Source: an uncultured Roseobacter sp. (GTDB lineage Bacteria > Pseudomonadota > Alphaproteobacteria > Rhodobacterales > Rhodobacteraceae). Taken from it: a stretch of 64,000 bases of DNA. The position numbers were made by a program, and so were the translations under genes. Positions 28,502 through 39,025 of the stretch are shown here, piece after piece (position 1 is the stretch's first letter; each line of letters starts with the position of its first letter). The stretch covers positions 1-64,000 of the forward strand of contig NZ_CANMDB010000013.1 in the NCBI RefSeq assembly GCF_947496515.1. The letters run 5' to 3'. The notes below the pieces were generated by a model. The model saw only the letters and a program-made list of their open reading frames with translations. It was not told the DNA's origin and did not search any database.

Positions 28502-29520
28502 TGACGGATGAGGTTCTGATCTACGGCGCAGGCGCCATAGGCGGTATCTTGGGGGCCTACTGGGCGCGCGCGGGTCAGCCGGTAACGATGGTCGACATCG
28601 TGCCAGAGCATGCAGCGGCTTGCCGGACGACCGGATTGCGGATCGAAGGACCAGTCGAAGAATTCACGCAAGCCGTGCCCTGCGTGACGCCTGATGCGTT
28701 GACCGGCACCTTTCGCCGGGTCGTCCTTGCGGTAAAGGCGCACGCAACCGACGATGCTGTCAGGACAATTCTGCCGCATCTGGCCGAGGACGGGTATATT
28801 CTGTCCGCCCAGAATGGCCTGAACGAACGGACCATCGCAGCGCTGGCCGGGCATGAACGGACCATGGGCGCCTTTGTGAACTACGGCGCGGATTGGCTCG
28901 GACCGGGTCGTATTCTGTTCGGCAACCGCGGTGCTGTCGTTGTGGGTGAAATCGACGGCACCATGCACGCCCGCACCAAGGACATGCACGAGCTGCTAAA
29001 GATGTTTGAGCCCGACGCCATACTTACGGAGAACATCTGGGCCTATCTGTGGGGCAAACTTGGCTACGGTGCCATGCTTTTCGCCACTGCCTTGACGCCG
29101 GACAGCATGACCGCGAATTTTGCCGAACCATCGCGACGTGCCGCGCTGATCGGACTGGCACGCGAGGTCATGCGGACCGCTGTCGCAGAAGGGGTGGATC
29201 CCAAGCCGTTCAACGGGTTTGAACCATCTGCCTTTATGCCCGGCGCGAGCGAGACGGCGGCGTTGAAGAGCATTTCCGATCTGGCCGCCTTCAACGCCAG
29301 GACGGCCAAGACCCATACTGGCATCTACCGCGATCTGGCAGTGCGCAAGCGCAAGACCGAGGTGGATCCGCAGGTCGGCACAGTTGCTGAAATCGCCGCA
29401 TCGCATGGGATCGAAACGCCCCTGCTGAGCCGGTTGGTGGAGCTAATCCACGATATCGAGGACGGCCGCCGCGAGATGTCCGTGGAGACATTTCATGAAT
29501 TGAGCAAGACGATGCCATGA
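28501..29520 (+). CDS. Ketopantoate-reductase-like NAD(P)-dependent oxidoreductase (ApbA/PanE family)
   Basis: The 339-residue enzyme opens with the Rossmann motif LIYGAGAIGGILGAYW and continues with VVLAVKAHAT, LSAQNGLNE and, in the C-terminal helical domain, AYLWGKLGYGAMLF. The family reduces 2-oxo acids, with ketopantoate as the classic case. Inside this catabolic operon a pantoate role is unlikely; oxidation or reduction of a 2-oxo/2-hydroxy acid is a better guess. The start overlaps the upstream stop (TGATG). Confidence 0.85.
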   Translation: MTDEVLIYGAGAIGGILGAYWARAGQPVTMVDIVPEHAAACRTTGLRIEGPVEEFTQAVPCVTPDALTGTFRRVVLAVKAHATDDAVRTILPHLAEDGYILSAQNGLNERTIAALAGHERTMGAFVNYGADWLGPGRILFGNRGAVVVGEIDGTMHARTKDMHELLKMFEPDAILTENIWAYLWGKLGYGAMLFATALTPDSMTANFAEPSRRAALIGLAREVMRTAVAEGVDPKPFNGFEPSAFMPGASETAALKSISDLAAFNARTAKTHTGIYRDLAVRKRKTEVDPQVGTVAEIAASHGIETPLLSRLVELIHDIEDGRREMSVETFHELSKTMP

Positions 29521-30260
29521 CGGCGCGCACCGCCCTTGTCACTGGCGTGGTCGGCGGTATCGGTGCAGCCATCGCGAAGCGGTTGGCCACAGACGGCGTG
29601 CGGGTCATTGTCTGCGATTTGCCCGGAGAGGCGCTGGCCGCGAGAGGTGAGGCGTTGGGCGTGCCGAGCATCGCCGCAGATCTCGGCGATCCCGCATCGG
29701 TTCGGGAGATGATCGCGCGGTTGACCACGGACCATGGTGCCGCGGACATATTGGTGAATGCCGCAGGCGGTGTGCGCGGACAGGTAGGCGGGCCACTGGA
29801 AGACGTGGATCCCGACGCCTGGCGCAGCATTTTCGCCGCCAATGTCGACGCGTCGCTGTATCTCGCCCAAGGGCTTGTTCCGGGGATGAAAGAAAAGGGC
29901 TGGGGTCGGATCGTGACGATCAGCTCCGGCGCGGGGCTTAGGCCCAGCTTGACGGGAATACATGCTTATACGGCCGCAAAACACGCGCTGGTCGGGCTGA
30001 CCAAACAGCTCAGTCTGGAGCTGGCCCGGCACGGCATCACGGTGAATTCCATTGCACCCGGTTTCATCCTGTCGAACCCATCGACCGAACAGCAATGGGC
30101 CAGCTATGGCGCTGATGGTCAGGCGCAGCTGGTCAGTCGGATCCATACCCGTCGCCTGGGTCTTCCCGAGGATATCGCCGCCGCTGCTGCCTTTCTGACA
30201 TCAGATGAGGCGAGCTGGATTACAGCGCAGATCCTGAGCGTCGATGGTGGTGTCACATGA
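29517..30260 (+). CDS. Short-chain dehydrogenase/reductase
   Basis: The 247-residue classical SDR has the cofactor motif TGVVGGIG, NAAGG, catalytic Ser in ISSGAG, and the Tyr/Lys pair in YTAAKHALVGLTKQ. The Asp after the second beta-strand (VIVCDLPGE) suggests NAD(H) preference. The end SVDGGVT is typical of the FabG-like subgroup. ATGA overlaps on both sides indicate coupled translation with the flanking operon genes. Substrate unknown. Confidence 0.9.
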   Translation: MTARTALVTGVVGGIGAAIAKRLATDGVRVIVCDLPGEALAARGEALGVPSIAADLGDPASVREMIARLTTDHGAADILVNAAGGVRGQVGGPLEDVDPDAWRSIFAANVDASLYLAQGLVPGMKEKGWGRIVTISSGAGLRPSLTGIHAYTAAKHALVGLTKQLSLELARHGITVNSIAPGFILSNPSTEQQWASYGADGQAQLVSRIHTRRLGLPEDIAAAAAFLTSDEASWITAQILSVDGGVT

Positions 30261-31684
30261 CCGGAGGTTCCCTGAAAGATCCCGTTCTTGCCTATGCGCT
30301 CGATCGCAGACCGGAGTTGATCGAGGCGGTCAAAAGGCTCGTCGCGTGCCCTTCTGTCGGGGCGGACCCGGCCATGGCGAAAGGGATGGAGGACGCCCGC
30401 ATTCTGATCGAGGCACGGCTCGATCAGATGGGGTTTCAGAACCGCCAACGCCTTAGTCCCGCTGACGCAAGCGGCCAACCGGCGATCTTCGCCGAGCGGA
30501 TGGATGCGCCCGGCAAACCCACGATGCTTGTCTATGCACATTACGACGTTCAGCCGCCGGATCCGCTACACAAATGGGACACCTCGCCGTTTGAGCCGGT
30601 GGAGCGGGATCAGCGGCTCTATGGCCGTGGTGTGTCCGACGACAAGGCCCCGATGATGATCGCACTGGATGCGCTGGCGGCGTTTCTCGCGGTCGAAGGC
30701 ACATTGCCGCTAAACGTGAAGCTGCTGATCGAAGGCGAGGAGGAAACGGGCTCCCCCTCTCTGCCCGGTATCCTCGAAACTCACCGGGTGCTGCTGGCCG
30801 CCGATGCCGTCCTTTCCGCCGATGGCGCACGGTGGCGGCCCGATCTGGTGGCGCTAAACGTCGGTTGTCGCGGAAATGCAGGGTTCGAGATCCGCCTTCA
30901 AACCGCGGCACAAGATCTTCATTCGGGGCGCTACGGCGGGATCGTGGCCAATGCGTTGCACGAAATATCGAGGCTGATCGCGTCCCTCCATGACGACACG
31001 GGCCGCGTCGCCGCTCACGGCTTTTACGATGGTGTGGCCGAGCCGACGGAGGCCGAGCGCGCAGAGATCGCAGCGATCCCCTATGATGATGCGGCTGCCT
31101 TTGAGGCGATTGGCGCGGTTGCGCATGGCGAAGCTGGCTATTCCACCCTCGAAAGGCTCTGGATGCGACCGACCGTGGACGTCAACGGGATGTGGGGCGG
31201 ATACACCGGTGCTGGCTCCAAGACCGTGATCCCGAACGAAGCCTTTGCCAAACTTACAATGCGTCTGGTGCCGGGACAGGATCCGAAGGCCGCGCAGCAG
31301 GCCGTCATTGATCACCTGAAAAGGCATCAGCCTAAATGTGCGACGCTCGAGATAACGGGTCAACGCGGTGCGTCGGGCGCCTATGCCGTGCCACCGGATC
31401 ATCCATTGCTGGAGGCGGCGTGCAACGCCCTGCAGTTTACCACCGGAGAGCCCCCGCTGAGAGTGCGCATCGGAGCATCTCTGCCCCTCACCGAGATCAT
31501 GAGCCGCATCTTGGGCATTGATACAGTCATGTTCTCCTTCGCCCTGTCGGACGAAAATTTCCATGCGCCGAACGAATTCTTTCGGCTGAACAGTTTTACC
31601 GAGGGGCTCGCCGCCTGGGTCCGTATCCTGCGTGAGATCACGACGACTGATCCCGCGGCTTTTTCACCTTACAGACCCGATTGA
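30257..31684 (+). CDS. M20-family dipeptidase/amidohydrolase
   Basis: The 475-residue M20 metallopeptidase has the expected motifs in order: YAHYDVQPPDP (metal His and Asp), YGRGVSDDKAP (bridging Asp), LLIEGEEETGSPS (catalytic Glu and metal Glu), a dimerisation lid (AAQDLHSGRYGG) and SFALSDENFHAPNEFF with the last His ligand. It resembles the carnosinase-like di-/tripeptidase branch. With the peptide ABC transporter just across the divergent promoter, it probably cleaves what that transporter imports. Confidence 0.92.
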   Translation: MTGGSLKDPVLAYALDRRPELIEAVKRLVACPSVGADPAMAKGMEDARILIEARLDQMGFQNRQRLSPADASGQPAIFAERMDAPGKPTMLVYAHYDVQPPDPLHKWDTSPFEPVERDQRLYGRGVSDDKAPMMIALDALAAFLAVEGTLPLNVKLLIEGEEETGSPSLPGILETHRVLLAADAVLSADGARWRPDLVALNVGCRGNAGFEIRLQTAAQDLHSGRYGGIVANALHEISRLIASLHDDTGRVAAHGFYDGVAEPTEAERAEIAAIPYDDAAAFEAIGAVAHGEAGYSTLERLWMRPTVDVNGMWGGYTGAGSKTVIPNEAFAKLTMRLVPGQDPKAAQQAVIDHLKRHQPKCATLEITGQRGASGAYAVPPDHPLLEAACNALQFTTGEPPLRVRIGASLPLTEIMSRILGIDTVMFSFALSDENFHAPNEFFRLNSFTEGLAAWVRILREITTTDPAAFSPYRPD

Positions 31685-32614
31685 GAAGTCTCACGCTCGT
31701 TGACGGTCACCGCGGACGGCACAGCAGTGACCCAGGAAGTGTCCCGCCGGTTCGTTTAGATCACACCAGATAGATCGCGATGTCCAGTGACGGCGACATC
31801 ACTTTCACGAACGGTGACACGAAAACTGACGCATAATTCCCCGAGCCGGTATCTGTGATCGGGGTGCATCAGGTCGCCGCGCAGTGTTCCAAATCCTTTT
31901 GCATAACCTTGGTTGGTCTGCGGCGCGGCCCGTCAAATCGCATGTCCCCTGCAACGGCAAACGTGCGAAGGTCGAACTCACAAGACGCGTATCGTGAAAG
32001 CCTGACCAAATGTGGTTCAGATATCAGTCCTACGTCGTTCCAGATATTTTCTGAAGAGACGGTCAACTATCCGGGTAATGCTGTAACCATCAAAAGAGTG
32101 GTGGCGAGGATCATTCAGCCCGGCAACGGGGGCGGGGCCAGAGGCCAACTTCGCTCCAGTGTTTTCCAGATATGCGGTTGTCATCATGCCGGAGATGGTA
32201 AGTACATTCTAGGCTGGCGCCGCGAGCGTTGGGAGAGCTTCGCCGGGACTGATCGTTGTGCCCCATTTCATCGGATTTGCACCAATGTAATCAAGTAGCA
32301 CAAAGTTTTGCGTTGTTTGCGCAGCCGGTCGATCATCTCTTCCAGCGCATCATCACGTTCGCCGGCCGGCGACTGTTGCGGTCCGATGACGGATATCAGT
32401 GGTACCAGCGAACCGCCGACAAGATCACATCTCTTGAAAAACGGTGTCGTTTGAACCGATCTCGACACGATATGTAATCTTCCCTTTCTACAGGTTCAGG
32501 CGGTTGGGTGCCTTGACGGAAAGACCGCAAAAGAGCCGTCCGAACGGATAGATCGCTTGGAAAACGAGAATGACGCCGCATATGAATCACAGATAGCCGA
32601 CGAGGGAGTTGGAT
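31685..32614. other. 930-base gap without a recognised gene
   Basis: A plus-strand frame at 31855-32298 and a minus-strand frame at 31869-32066 are open, but neither has a recognisable motif or ribosome binding site. The last part must contain the promoter of the next gene. I see no transposase motif here, unlike in several other gaps. Confidence 0.4.
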
Positions 32615-34285
32615 ATGAGCGAGAACGAGACAGCGGTTGAAGCCGCGCGCCAATCGGTAAATCCCAGCGATCCCTACGCGCGCGAGGAACAGACGTTTCC
32701 GGTTCTGAGCGATGATCAGGTGGAACGGATCAGCCAATACGGCAGCATCGAAGATCTGCCCAAAGGCACGTCAGTATTTGAACGCGGGCAGCGGGGCGTG
32801 GACTTCTTTCTTATTCTCGACGGCTGCATCGAAATCACCGACGCCACGCCCGATGGTGAAGAGACGGTCATCACCACACACGCGCGTCATCAGTTCACCG
32901 GTGAGCTGGATCTGTTCAACCAGCGCAAAATCCTTGTGGGAGGGCGAACGGGCGTCGACAGCCGTGTCGTGCGATTGGACAGGGATGCATTCCGCCGCAT
33001 GTCCAGCACGGAACAGGATATCGGCGAAACGATCATGCGGGCGTTCATTCTGCGCCGCACGGCTTTCATCGTTCATTCGGAGGCGGGTGTGACGCTTGTC
33101 GGGCCGAAGAACAACCGGGACGTGATCCGCATCAACCGCTTCCTGACGCGGAACGGCTATCCGCTGTCGCTGTACGAACCAGGGTCGGAGGACGCAGATC
33201 GCATCGTCGCGGAACAAGGGGGCGACCTTCCAATTCTGTGCACGCCAGACGGACATGTGTTTCACAATCCCGGCACGCCAGAACTGGCAGATAAACTCGG
33301 CCTGACGGAAGAACTTGTAGACGATCACCTGCGTGACCTCGCAATTGTCGGAGCTGGGCCCGCGGGGCTTTCGGCCTGCGTTTACGGTGCCTCTGAAGCG
33401 CTGGACACCATCGTGATCGAGGCCGAAGCGCCGGGCGGCCAAGCAGGTACAAGTTCCAAGATCGAAAACTATCTGGGGTTCCCGACCGGGATTTCTGGCC
33501 AGGCTCTGGCCGGACGCGCGTGGATACAGGGCCAGAAATTCGGCGCCACTTTTGCGATTGCCCGTGGGGCCACAGCCATTGAACAGGCTGATGACGGAAC
33601 TTTTGTTCTGACCATCGAGGATAACAAGACGATCCGGTCCAGGGCCGTCATTCTCGCCTGTGGTGCTACGTATCGTTCGCTCGACCTTGAAGGGTACGAA
33701 GCCTACGAAGGGCAGGGCATTCACTACGCCGCGACGGCGCTCGAGGCACAGTTTTGCACTGGCACGCAGGTGGTTGTTATCGGGGGCGGCAACTCGGCCG
33801 GGCAGGCAGCGGTCTTTTTGTCGCGTCACGCGTCTCATGTGCATGTGCTGGTGCGCGGAGCAGGCCTGGCCGACAGCATGTCGGATTACCTTGTCCGCCG
33901 GATTGACGAGTCGTCGCGGATCACGCTTCACAGCCGCACCGAGGTCACGGCGCTGCACGGCGAGCGGATGCTCGAACGCGTCACCTGGACCAATCGGCAG
34001 ACGGGTGAGCAAAAGACCGTCGATGCGCCCAATGTCTTCGTCATGATCGGGGCGATCCCCAACACCGCTTGGTTGGATGATTGTGTGGCATTGGACGAAA
34101 GCGGCTTTGTTATCACAGGCCCGGAGGCCAGAAGCGACGTTTTCTCCCCGTTTGGCACGTCAATACCGGGCATCTTTGCCGTTGGTGATGTGCGATCCGG
34201 ATCGGTGAAACGCGTTGCCTCAGGGGTGGGCGAGGGGTCCGTTTGCATCAGCGATGTGCACAGGTTTCTGGGTGACCAGACTTAG
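32615..34285 (+). CDS. Cyclic-nucleotide-binding domain fused to a thioredoxin-reductase-like flavoprotein without CxxC
   Basis: The protein has 556 residues in three parts. Residues about 25-150 resemble a cNMP-binding beta-barrel (LPKGTSVFERGQRGVDFFLI, FTGELDLFN). Residues about 160-240 form a small alpha/beta linker resembling a thioredoxin fold (RINRFLTRNGYPLSLYEP, LPILCTPDG). Residues about 245-550 are a TrxR-type FAD/NADPH domain: IVGAGPAGLSACVYGA, GGQAGTSSKIENYLGFP, VVVIGGGNSAGQAA and GIFAVGDVRSG. Where true thioredoxin reductases have CATC, this one reads GIHYAATALEAQFC, so the dithiol is absent. It may reduce another partner, or nucleotide binding may gate its flavin chemistry. I start at ATG 32615, six bases after GAGGGAG; a TTG two codons earlier is also in frame. 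Confidence 0.87.
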   Translation: MSENETAVEAARQSVNPSDPYAREEQTFPVLSDDQVERISQYGSIEDLPKGTSVFERGQRGVDFFLILDGCIEITDATPDGEETVITTHARHQFTGELDLFNQRKILVGGRTGVDSRVVRLDRDAFRRMSSTEQDIGETIMRAFILRRTAFIVHSEAGVTLVGPKNNRDVIRINRFLTRNGYPLSLYEPGSEDADRIVAEQGGDLPILCTPDGHVFHNPGTPELADKLGLTEELVDDHLRDLAIVGAGPAGLSACVYGASEALDTIVIEAEAPGGQAGTSSKIENYLGFPTGISGQALAGRAWIQGQKFGATFAIARGATAIEQADDGTFVLTIEDNKTIRSRAVILACGATYRSLDLEGYEAYEGQGIHYAATALEAQFCTGTQVVVIGGGNSAGQAAVFLSRHASHVHVLVRGAGLADSMSDYLVRRIDESSRITLHSRTEVTALHGERMLERVTWTNRQTGEQKTVDAPNVFVMIGAIPNTAWLDDCVALDESGFVITGPEARSDVFSPFGTSIPGIFAVGDVRSGSVKRVASGVGEGSVCISDVHRFLGDQT

Positions 34286-34423
34286 ATCCCCTTTTGATAA
34301 AGTTGTCTGTCGTCAAGTGTAGGCGTGAACACAAAGCGAAGATCCTTTAGACGTTGGCTTACCGTTGTCACCTTTCCTGTTTGCTCGGACGTGCTGCATG
34401 GCATAGCGCCATGCGGGACTGCA

Positions 34424-35605
<1,182 letters not shown>

Positions 35606-36172
35606 TCAGCTGCCGGGCGTGTTGCGGACAAAGTCGTTGCCACGTTCGGCGGTCACAAAGAAACTCATGCCATCCACGCGCCAGCCATATTCGGTCTGGG
35701 TAAAGCTGTGTTCATAGGTGCCCCAGACTTCCCACAGTGCGTTGCCGCCATTCTCGGGCAAGGCGCCACGTTCCATCTGGTTCCAGGCATAGCCATGGCT
35801 GACCATGGTCGCAGAACCATCGGCTTCGAACGTGATCCGGTGATTGCCGCGCAGGTGGAACGATGCTTTTTCCTCGGTGAGATTGGCCGACCAGCCGGCG
35901 ATCAGCGTATCTGCGGGGATGGTGGCGGGTTCGCCGCCGATCAGAGAGGTGAAGTCCACGCGGATTTCATCGGTGAAGAGGCTACGGGCCAGCGCCCAAT
36001 CCTTTGCGTCCACGGCTGCATCGATTGTGTCCGCGATGCGGATCATCTCGGCATGGTCGACCACGGTTTCGATCGTGACCGGCGTGCCAGCGGTTGTTTC
36101 AGCGACGTTCGGCAGGCTTGTTGCAAGCGCAATGGCAGTACTTGCAAGAGCGATTTTGAAAGTGCGTTTCAT
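35606..36172 (-). CDS. Secreted SnoaL-like (NTF2-fold) protein
   Basis: The 188-residue protein has a signal peptide (MKRTFKIALASTAIALATS). A SnoaL/NTF2-like domain follows, with an N-terminal helix (IRIADTIDAAVDAKDWALAR), LFTDEIRVDF, SFHLRGNHRITF and WEVWGTYEHSFTQTEYGWRV. Such domains act as small-molecule isomerases, hydrolases or binding proteins. I start at ATG 36172 because GGAGA lies eight bases before it and the signal peptide begins there; an ATG 13 codons upstream adds a non-signal extension. It forms a pair with the Tat-exported reductase. Confidence 0.85.
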   Translation of the reverse strand: MKRTFKIALASTAIALATSLPNVAETTAGTPVTIETVVDHAEMIRIADTIDAAVDAKDWALARSLFTDEIRVDFTSLIGGEPATIPADTLIAGWSANLTEEKASFHLRGNHRITFEADGSATMVSHGYAWNQMERGALPENGGNALWEVWGTYEHSFTQTEYGWRVDGMSFFVTAERGNDFVRNTPGS

Positions 36173-36264
36173 GCTGTTTCTCCATCGGGGGTATGTCGAT
36201 GGCCTCAACATGGCAGCTCAATGAGATAATTAAAAAGTCTTAAAAGGTATTTAATTCATGCCTT
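36173..36264 (-). promoter_or_regulatory. AT-rich promoter region for the SnoaL-like/AKR pair
   Basis: Between the LysR stop and the SnoaL-like start, the minus strand holds a run of about 35 bases rich in A and T (TTAAATACC, TTTTAAGAC, TTTTTAATTATC) in an otherwise GC-rich stretch. This is the likely promoter and LysR binding region, but no clear T-N11-A box could be fixed. Confidence 0.4.
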
Positions 36265-37152
36265 CTAGGCATCTATTTCCAAAACCGTATTCGTGAGCAA
36301 CTGCGTCAAGCTACCGGGTGATTTCTGCGTCAGAAACAGAAACTCAATTGGAACAGACAGCCCGTTGACTTGGCGGAACTGTACCCCAAGTGGCGGGCGC
36401 TGCATGTTGGTGGAGTTTACGAAAGCGCATCCCACGCCCGCCGACACAAGGCTGAGCATTGTCGTTTCATCCACAGCCTCCTGCACGATCTGCGTCTCAA
36501 GCCCGATGGACTTCAAAGCGCCAAACAGCTGGTCGTGATAGGCAGGTGCCACAGATCTGGGAAAGGAAACGATGGGCAATCCATCGATATCTTCCAGGGT
36601 CAGCAGCTCATCGCCGTCAAAAACCAGATCTTTCGACGCCGCCAAGACAACGTTATCGGTGCGCAATGGATGGACCGCCAGCGCCTCGTTCGAGATGTTG
36701 TCCTGACGGTAGACAAACGCTGCATCGATCTCGCCAGCGAGAACGGCTTCGACCTGAGCCACCGAACTCATCGGTCGAATATCCAGCGTAATGCCGTCAT
36801 GCCTGCGCTTGAAACGGTTCAGGGTCAGTGGCAGGTGGCCTGCCCATGATGCGGCTTCGAGCAGACCAACCCGTAAGGAACCGGCCTCTCCAGTGGAGAT
36901 CCGGCGCGCTGCTTCCGCTGCATCCTCTGTGTCTCGCAGAATGGAGCGTGCCCGCTCCGCAAAGGTGCGTCCCGCGTCAGTCAAAACCACACGGCGACCT
37001 TCACGTAGCAGCAGATCAAACCCCAACTCGAACTCCAAATCTCTGATCTGGCGTGAAACGGCAGGCTGGGCGATGTTGAGCCGCTCGGCAGCATGACTGA
37101 TCCCTCCGTGATCAGCGACAGCTACGAAATAGCGCAGGTGACGAAGTTCCAT
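36265..37152 (-). CDS. LysR-family transcriptional regulator
   Basis: The 295-residue protein has the canonical N-terminal helix-turn-helix (LRYFVAVADHGGISHAAERL, then AQPAVSRQIRDLE) and a periplasmic-binding-like effector domain (SLRVGLLEAASW onward). It lies directly upstream of, and in the same direction as, the SnoaL-like and aldo/keto reductase genes, so it is their most likely regulator. Confidence 0.92.
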   Translation of the reverse strand: MELRHLRYFVAVADHGGISHAAERLNIAQPAVSRQIRDLEFELGFDLLLREGRRVVLTDAGRTFAERARSILRDTEDAAEAARRISTGEAGSLRVGLLEAASWAGHLPLTLNRFKRRHDGITLDIRPMSSVAQVEAVLAGEIDAAFVYRQDNISNEALAVHPLRTDNVVLAASKDLVFDGDELLTLEDIDGLPIVSFPRSVAPAYHDQLFGALKSIGLETQIVQEAVDETTMLSLVSAGVGCAFVNSTNMQRPPLGVQFRQVNGLSVPIEFLFLTQKSPGSLTQLLTNTVLEIDA

Positions 37153-37825
37153 ACATACCTCCCCGGCATTGATATGTTTTTACATTATCGTTTGAGAGTA
37201 TGTATTGAGGACCTCATCGTTGACGTCAACGACAGAAGCATCGAAGAAACGGAGATGCCAAAGCAGTTCGATACATCACATAGGGGCACATTTTTTTTGG
37301 CGTAAGCACCATGCTCTACTGGCGCGGTCTCAACGTCGCGGCCAAGGACGGAATAGATTGCGGAATGTCGCCCTCCGCTCCGAGCTATCTGGAAAACATG
37401 CCCGCGTTTTTTTTGCTATCCCGCGCCTGATCTGGTTGCGCCGTTGATTACGGGTGGCTGTCTACCCGTTTACATGTGTTCCGTGTTCGCCGTTGCAGGA
37501 GGCCCCTTTTTTGCTTTTATTGCTGCTACAAGGGTCCAGCTTAAGTCGCTCTCTTATGGGTTGTTCTCCGCTCTGATCGTCTTTTAGTTTCTGAAACGCC
37601 TTTGGGAGCATTTTTTTGAAGGGGCGCGTGCCATCGCCTCGCTCGGCGAGATCCTAGCTTCCATGACACTTGGTCCGTGGGCTTGATCATCAGTCACGCC
37701 GACTGATAAAGGAAGACTGACTACGTTTGACGCACGTCCAGAGAGCCTTCGCTGGTGTATCTGCCATGGCCGGACGGATAGTGAAGCTTTCGCATGTGAA
37801 ACCGGCTGTTTCGCCTATCGGCACA
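37153..37825. other. 670-base gap without a recognised gene
   Basis: The plus strand has short open pieces (for example 37312-37430 and one reading FLKRLWEHFFEGARAIASL around 37590), separated by stops. They look like remnants of something coding, but I cannot name a family. Several poly-T runs occur (37290, 37411, 37500). No intact gene is visible. Confidence 0.35.
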
Positions 37826-39010
37826 TCACACGTGGTCGGTAACCCTTTGGTTTGCCATGAGCGCGCAGACGGCCGCAGCAAGACACGAAAGGCATATGAC
37901 GGCTGCTGCGTAAGCAAACTCGGCTTCAGCCAGCAGAGCAACCGCGGCAATTCCGCCGACGCGCGCAAAGGTGATATCAAGACTGGTCGATATGGCGCTC
38001 ATCCCTTTCGGTGCGAACCTCAGGATCAGTTGCGTTGACGGTGCATTGCTGCAAGCCAACCCTGAGCCCACCAGGATCGACGACAGCACGAGCAGTAAAA
38101 GATTGTCGCCAAAGTACGATAGCGGAAACCCGGCGGCAATGAGCAGTGGCGCGGCAAGCATAATTGCCCGAAGATAGGGGCCATCCACTCTGTTTCGCAA
38201 CAGGGTGCTCAAACCGGAGAAGGTCAGCCACATTATCGATAGGACAAGGCCCACGCTTGTCGCCTCGACCCCACTGTTGGATAGCCAGATCGGGAGCTGG
38301 AAAAGGTAGTAGGTAATGGACCCGTACGTGCAGAAAACATAGAGGAAGGTCACCCAGAGATTACCGGCGCGGAAGAGTTCGACGTAGTTCCGCGCCGGAC
38401 CCGCATCCGGTCCAGGATCGTCGTTGGTCTGCGAGCCGTTCAGGATCAACCACGCGGTTGCTGTTATGAATGCGATGAAAAGAAACGCGATGCTCCACCC
38501 ATACTGACCAAGGAAGCTGCCATAAAAGAGCGGTGCAAAGGCGGCGACATAGCCTGAAACGCTGCCCCAGACGATCAGGGCCCTTCCGGGTTTATGCGGC
38601 AATGCCTGCGTCAGCAACAGGGGAACAAGCGGAGCAAATATGCCGCCACCGAGCCCCTGCAGTGTCCGCCCGATAAGAAGCATCTCGACGCTCTCAGCAG
38701 CGGCCACCACGAGCGATCCCGCGGCAAAAAAAGCGACACCGTAGCCGAACACTTTTCTGGTGTTGAAGGCGTCGCCACAGTAACCCCCGAGAAGGACGCC
38801 AACTGCAACGGCGATGCCGTACGCGTTGAAAACCCAGGCCAACCCGCCGATCGACAGGTCGAACTGCAATTTTATCGCCGGCAAGAGCAACGGCACCAGC
38901 GTTAGCTCCATCACGAATGCAACGTTCGCCACGACTGGTCCGAAGATGGCTTTGCGCGTTGGCGCGTTGGCGCGATCTGTCGTCTCGATCTCCGGCGTGT
39001 GGGATGTCAT
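37826..39010 (-). CDS. MFS transporter
   Basis: The protein has 394 residues with 12 predicted helices. The loop between helices 2 and 3 reads GGYCGDAFNTRKVFGYG, a version of the MFS motif A, and IGRTLQGLGGGIFAPLVPLL lies in the helix 4-5 region, as in drug/proton antiporters. It starts 15 bases after the stop of the GNAT-like gene, so the two form an operon. A TTG two codons upstream is also possible. The ATG at 39010 lacks an obvious ribosome binding site, which fits translational coupling. Confidence 0.87.
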   Translation of the reverse strand: MTSHTPEIETTDRANAPTRKAIFGPVVANVAFVMELTLVPLLLPAIKLQFDLSIGGLAWVFNAYGIAVAVGVLLGGYCGDAFNTRKVFGYGVAFFAAGSLVVAAAESVEMLLIGRTLQGLGGGIFAPLVPLLLTQALPHKPGRALIVWGSVSGYVAAFAPLFYGSFLGQYGWSIAFLFIAFITATAWLILNGSQTNDDPGPDAGPARNYVELFRAGNLWVTFLYVFCTYGSITYYLFQLPIWLSNSGVEATSVGLVLSIMWLTFSGLSTLLRNRVDGPYLRAIMLAAPLLIAAGFPLSYFGDNLLLLVLSSILVGSGLACSNAPSTQLILRFAPKGMSAISTSLDITFARVGGIAAVALLAEAEFAYAAAVICLSCLAAAVCALMANQRVTDHV

Positions 39011-39025
39011 GATCAATTGTGCCGA

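Noticed and set aside
31700-31740. GGTCAC ... GTGACC inverted repeat after the M20 gene as a terminator
   Set aside because: Stem is short, loop is long and no T-run follows.
31855-32298. 147-codon plus-strand frame
   Set aside because: No recognisable domain, poor start and unlikely residue composition; kept only as part of an unexplained gap.
32771-34012. 413-codon minus-strand frame
   Set aside because: Lies wholly inside the flavoprotein gene on the opposite strand; residues are rich in Arg and His as in typical shadows.
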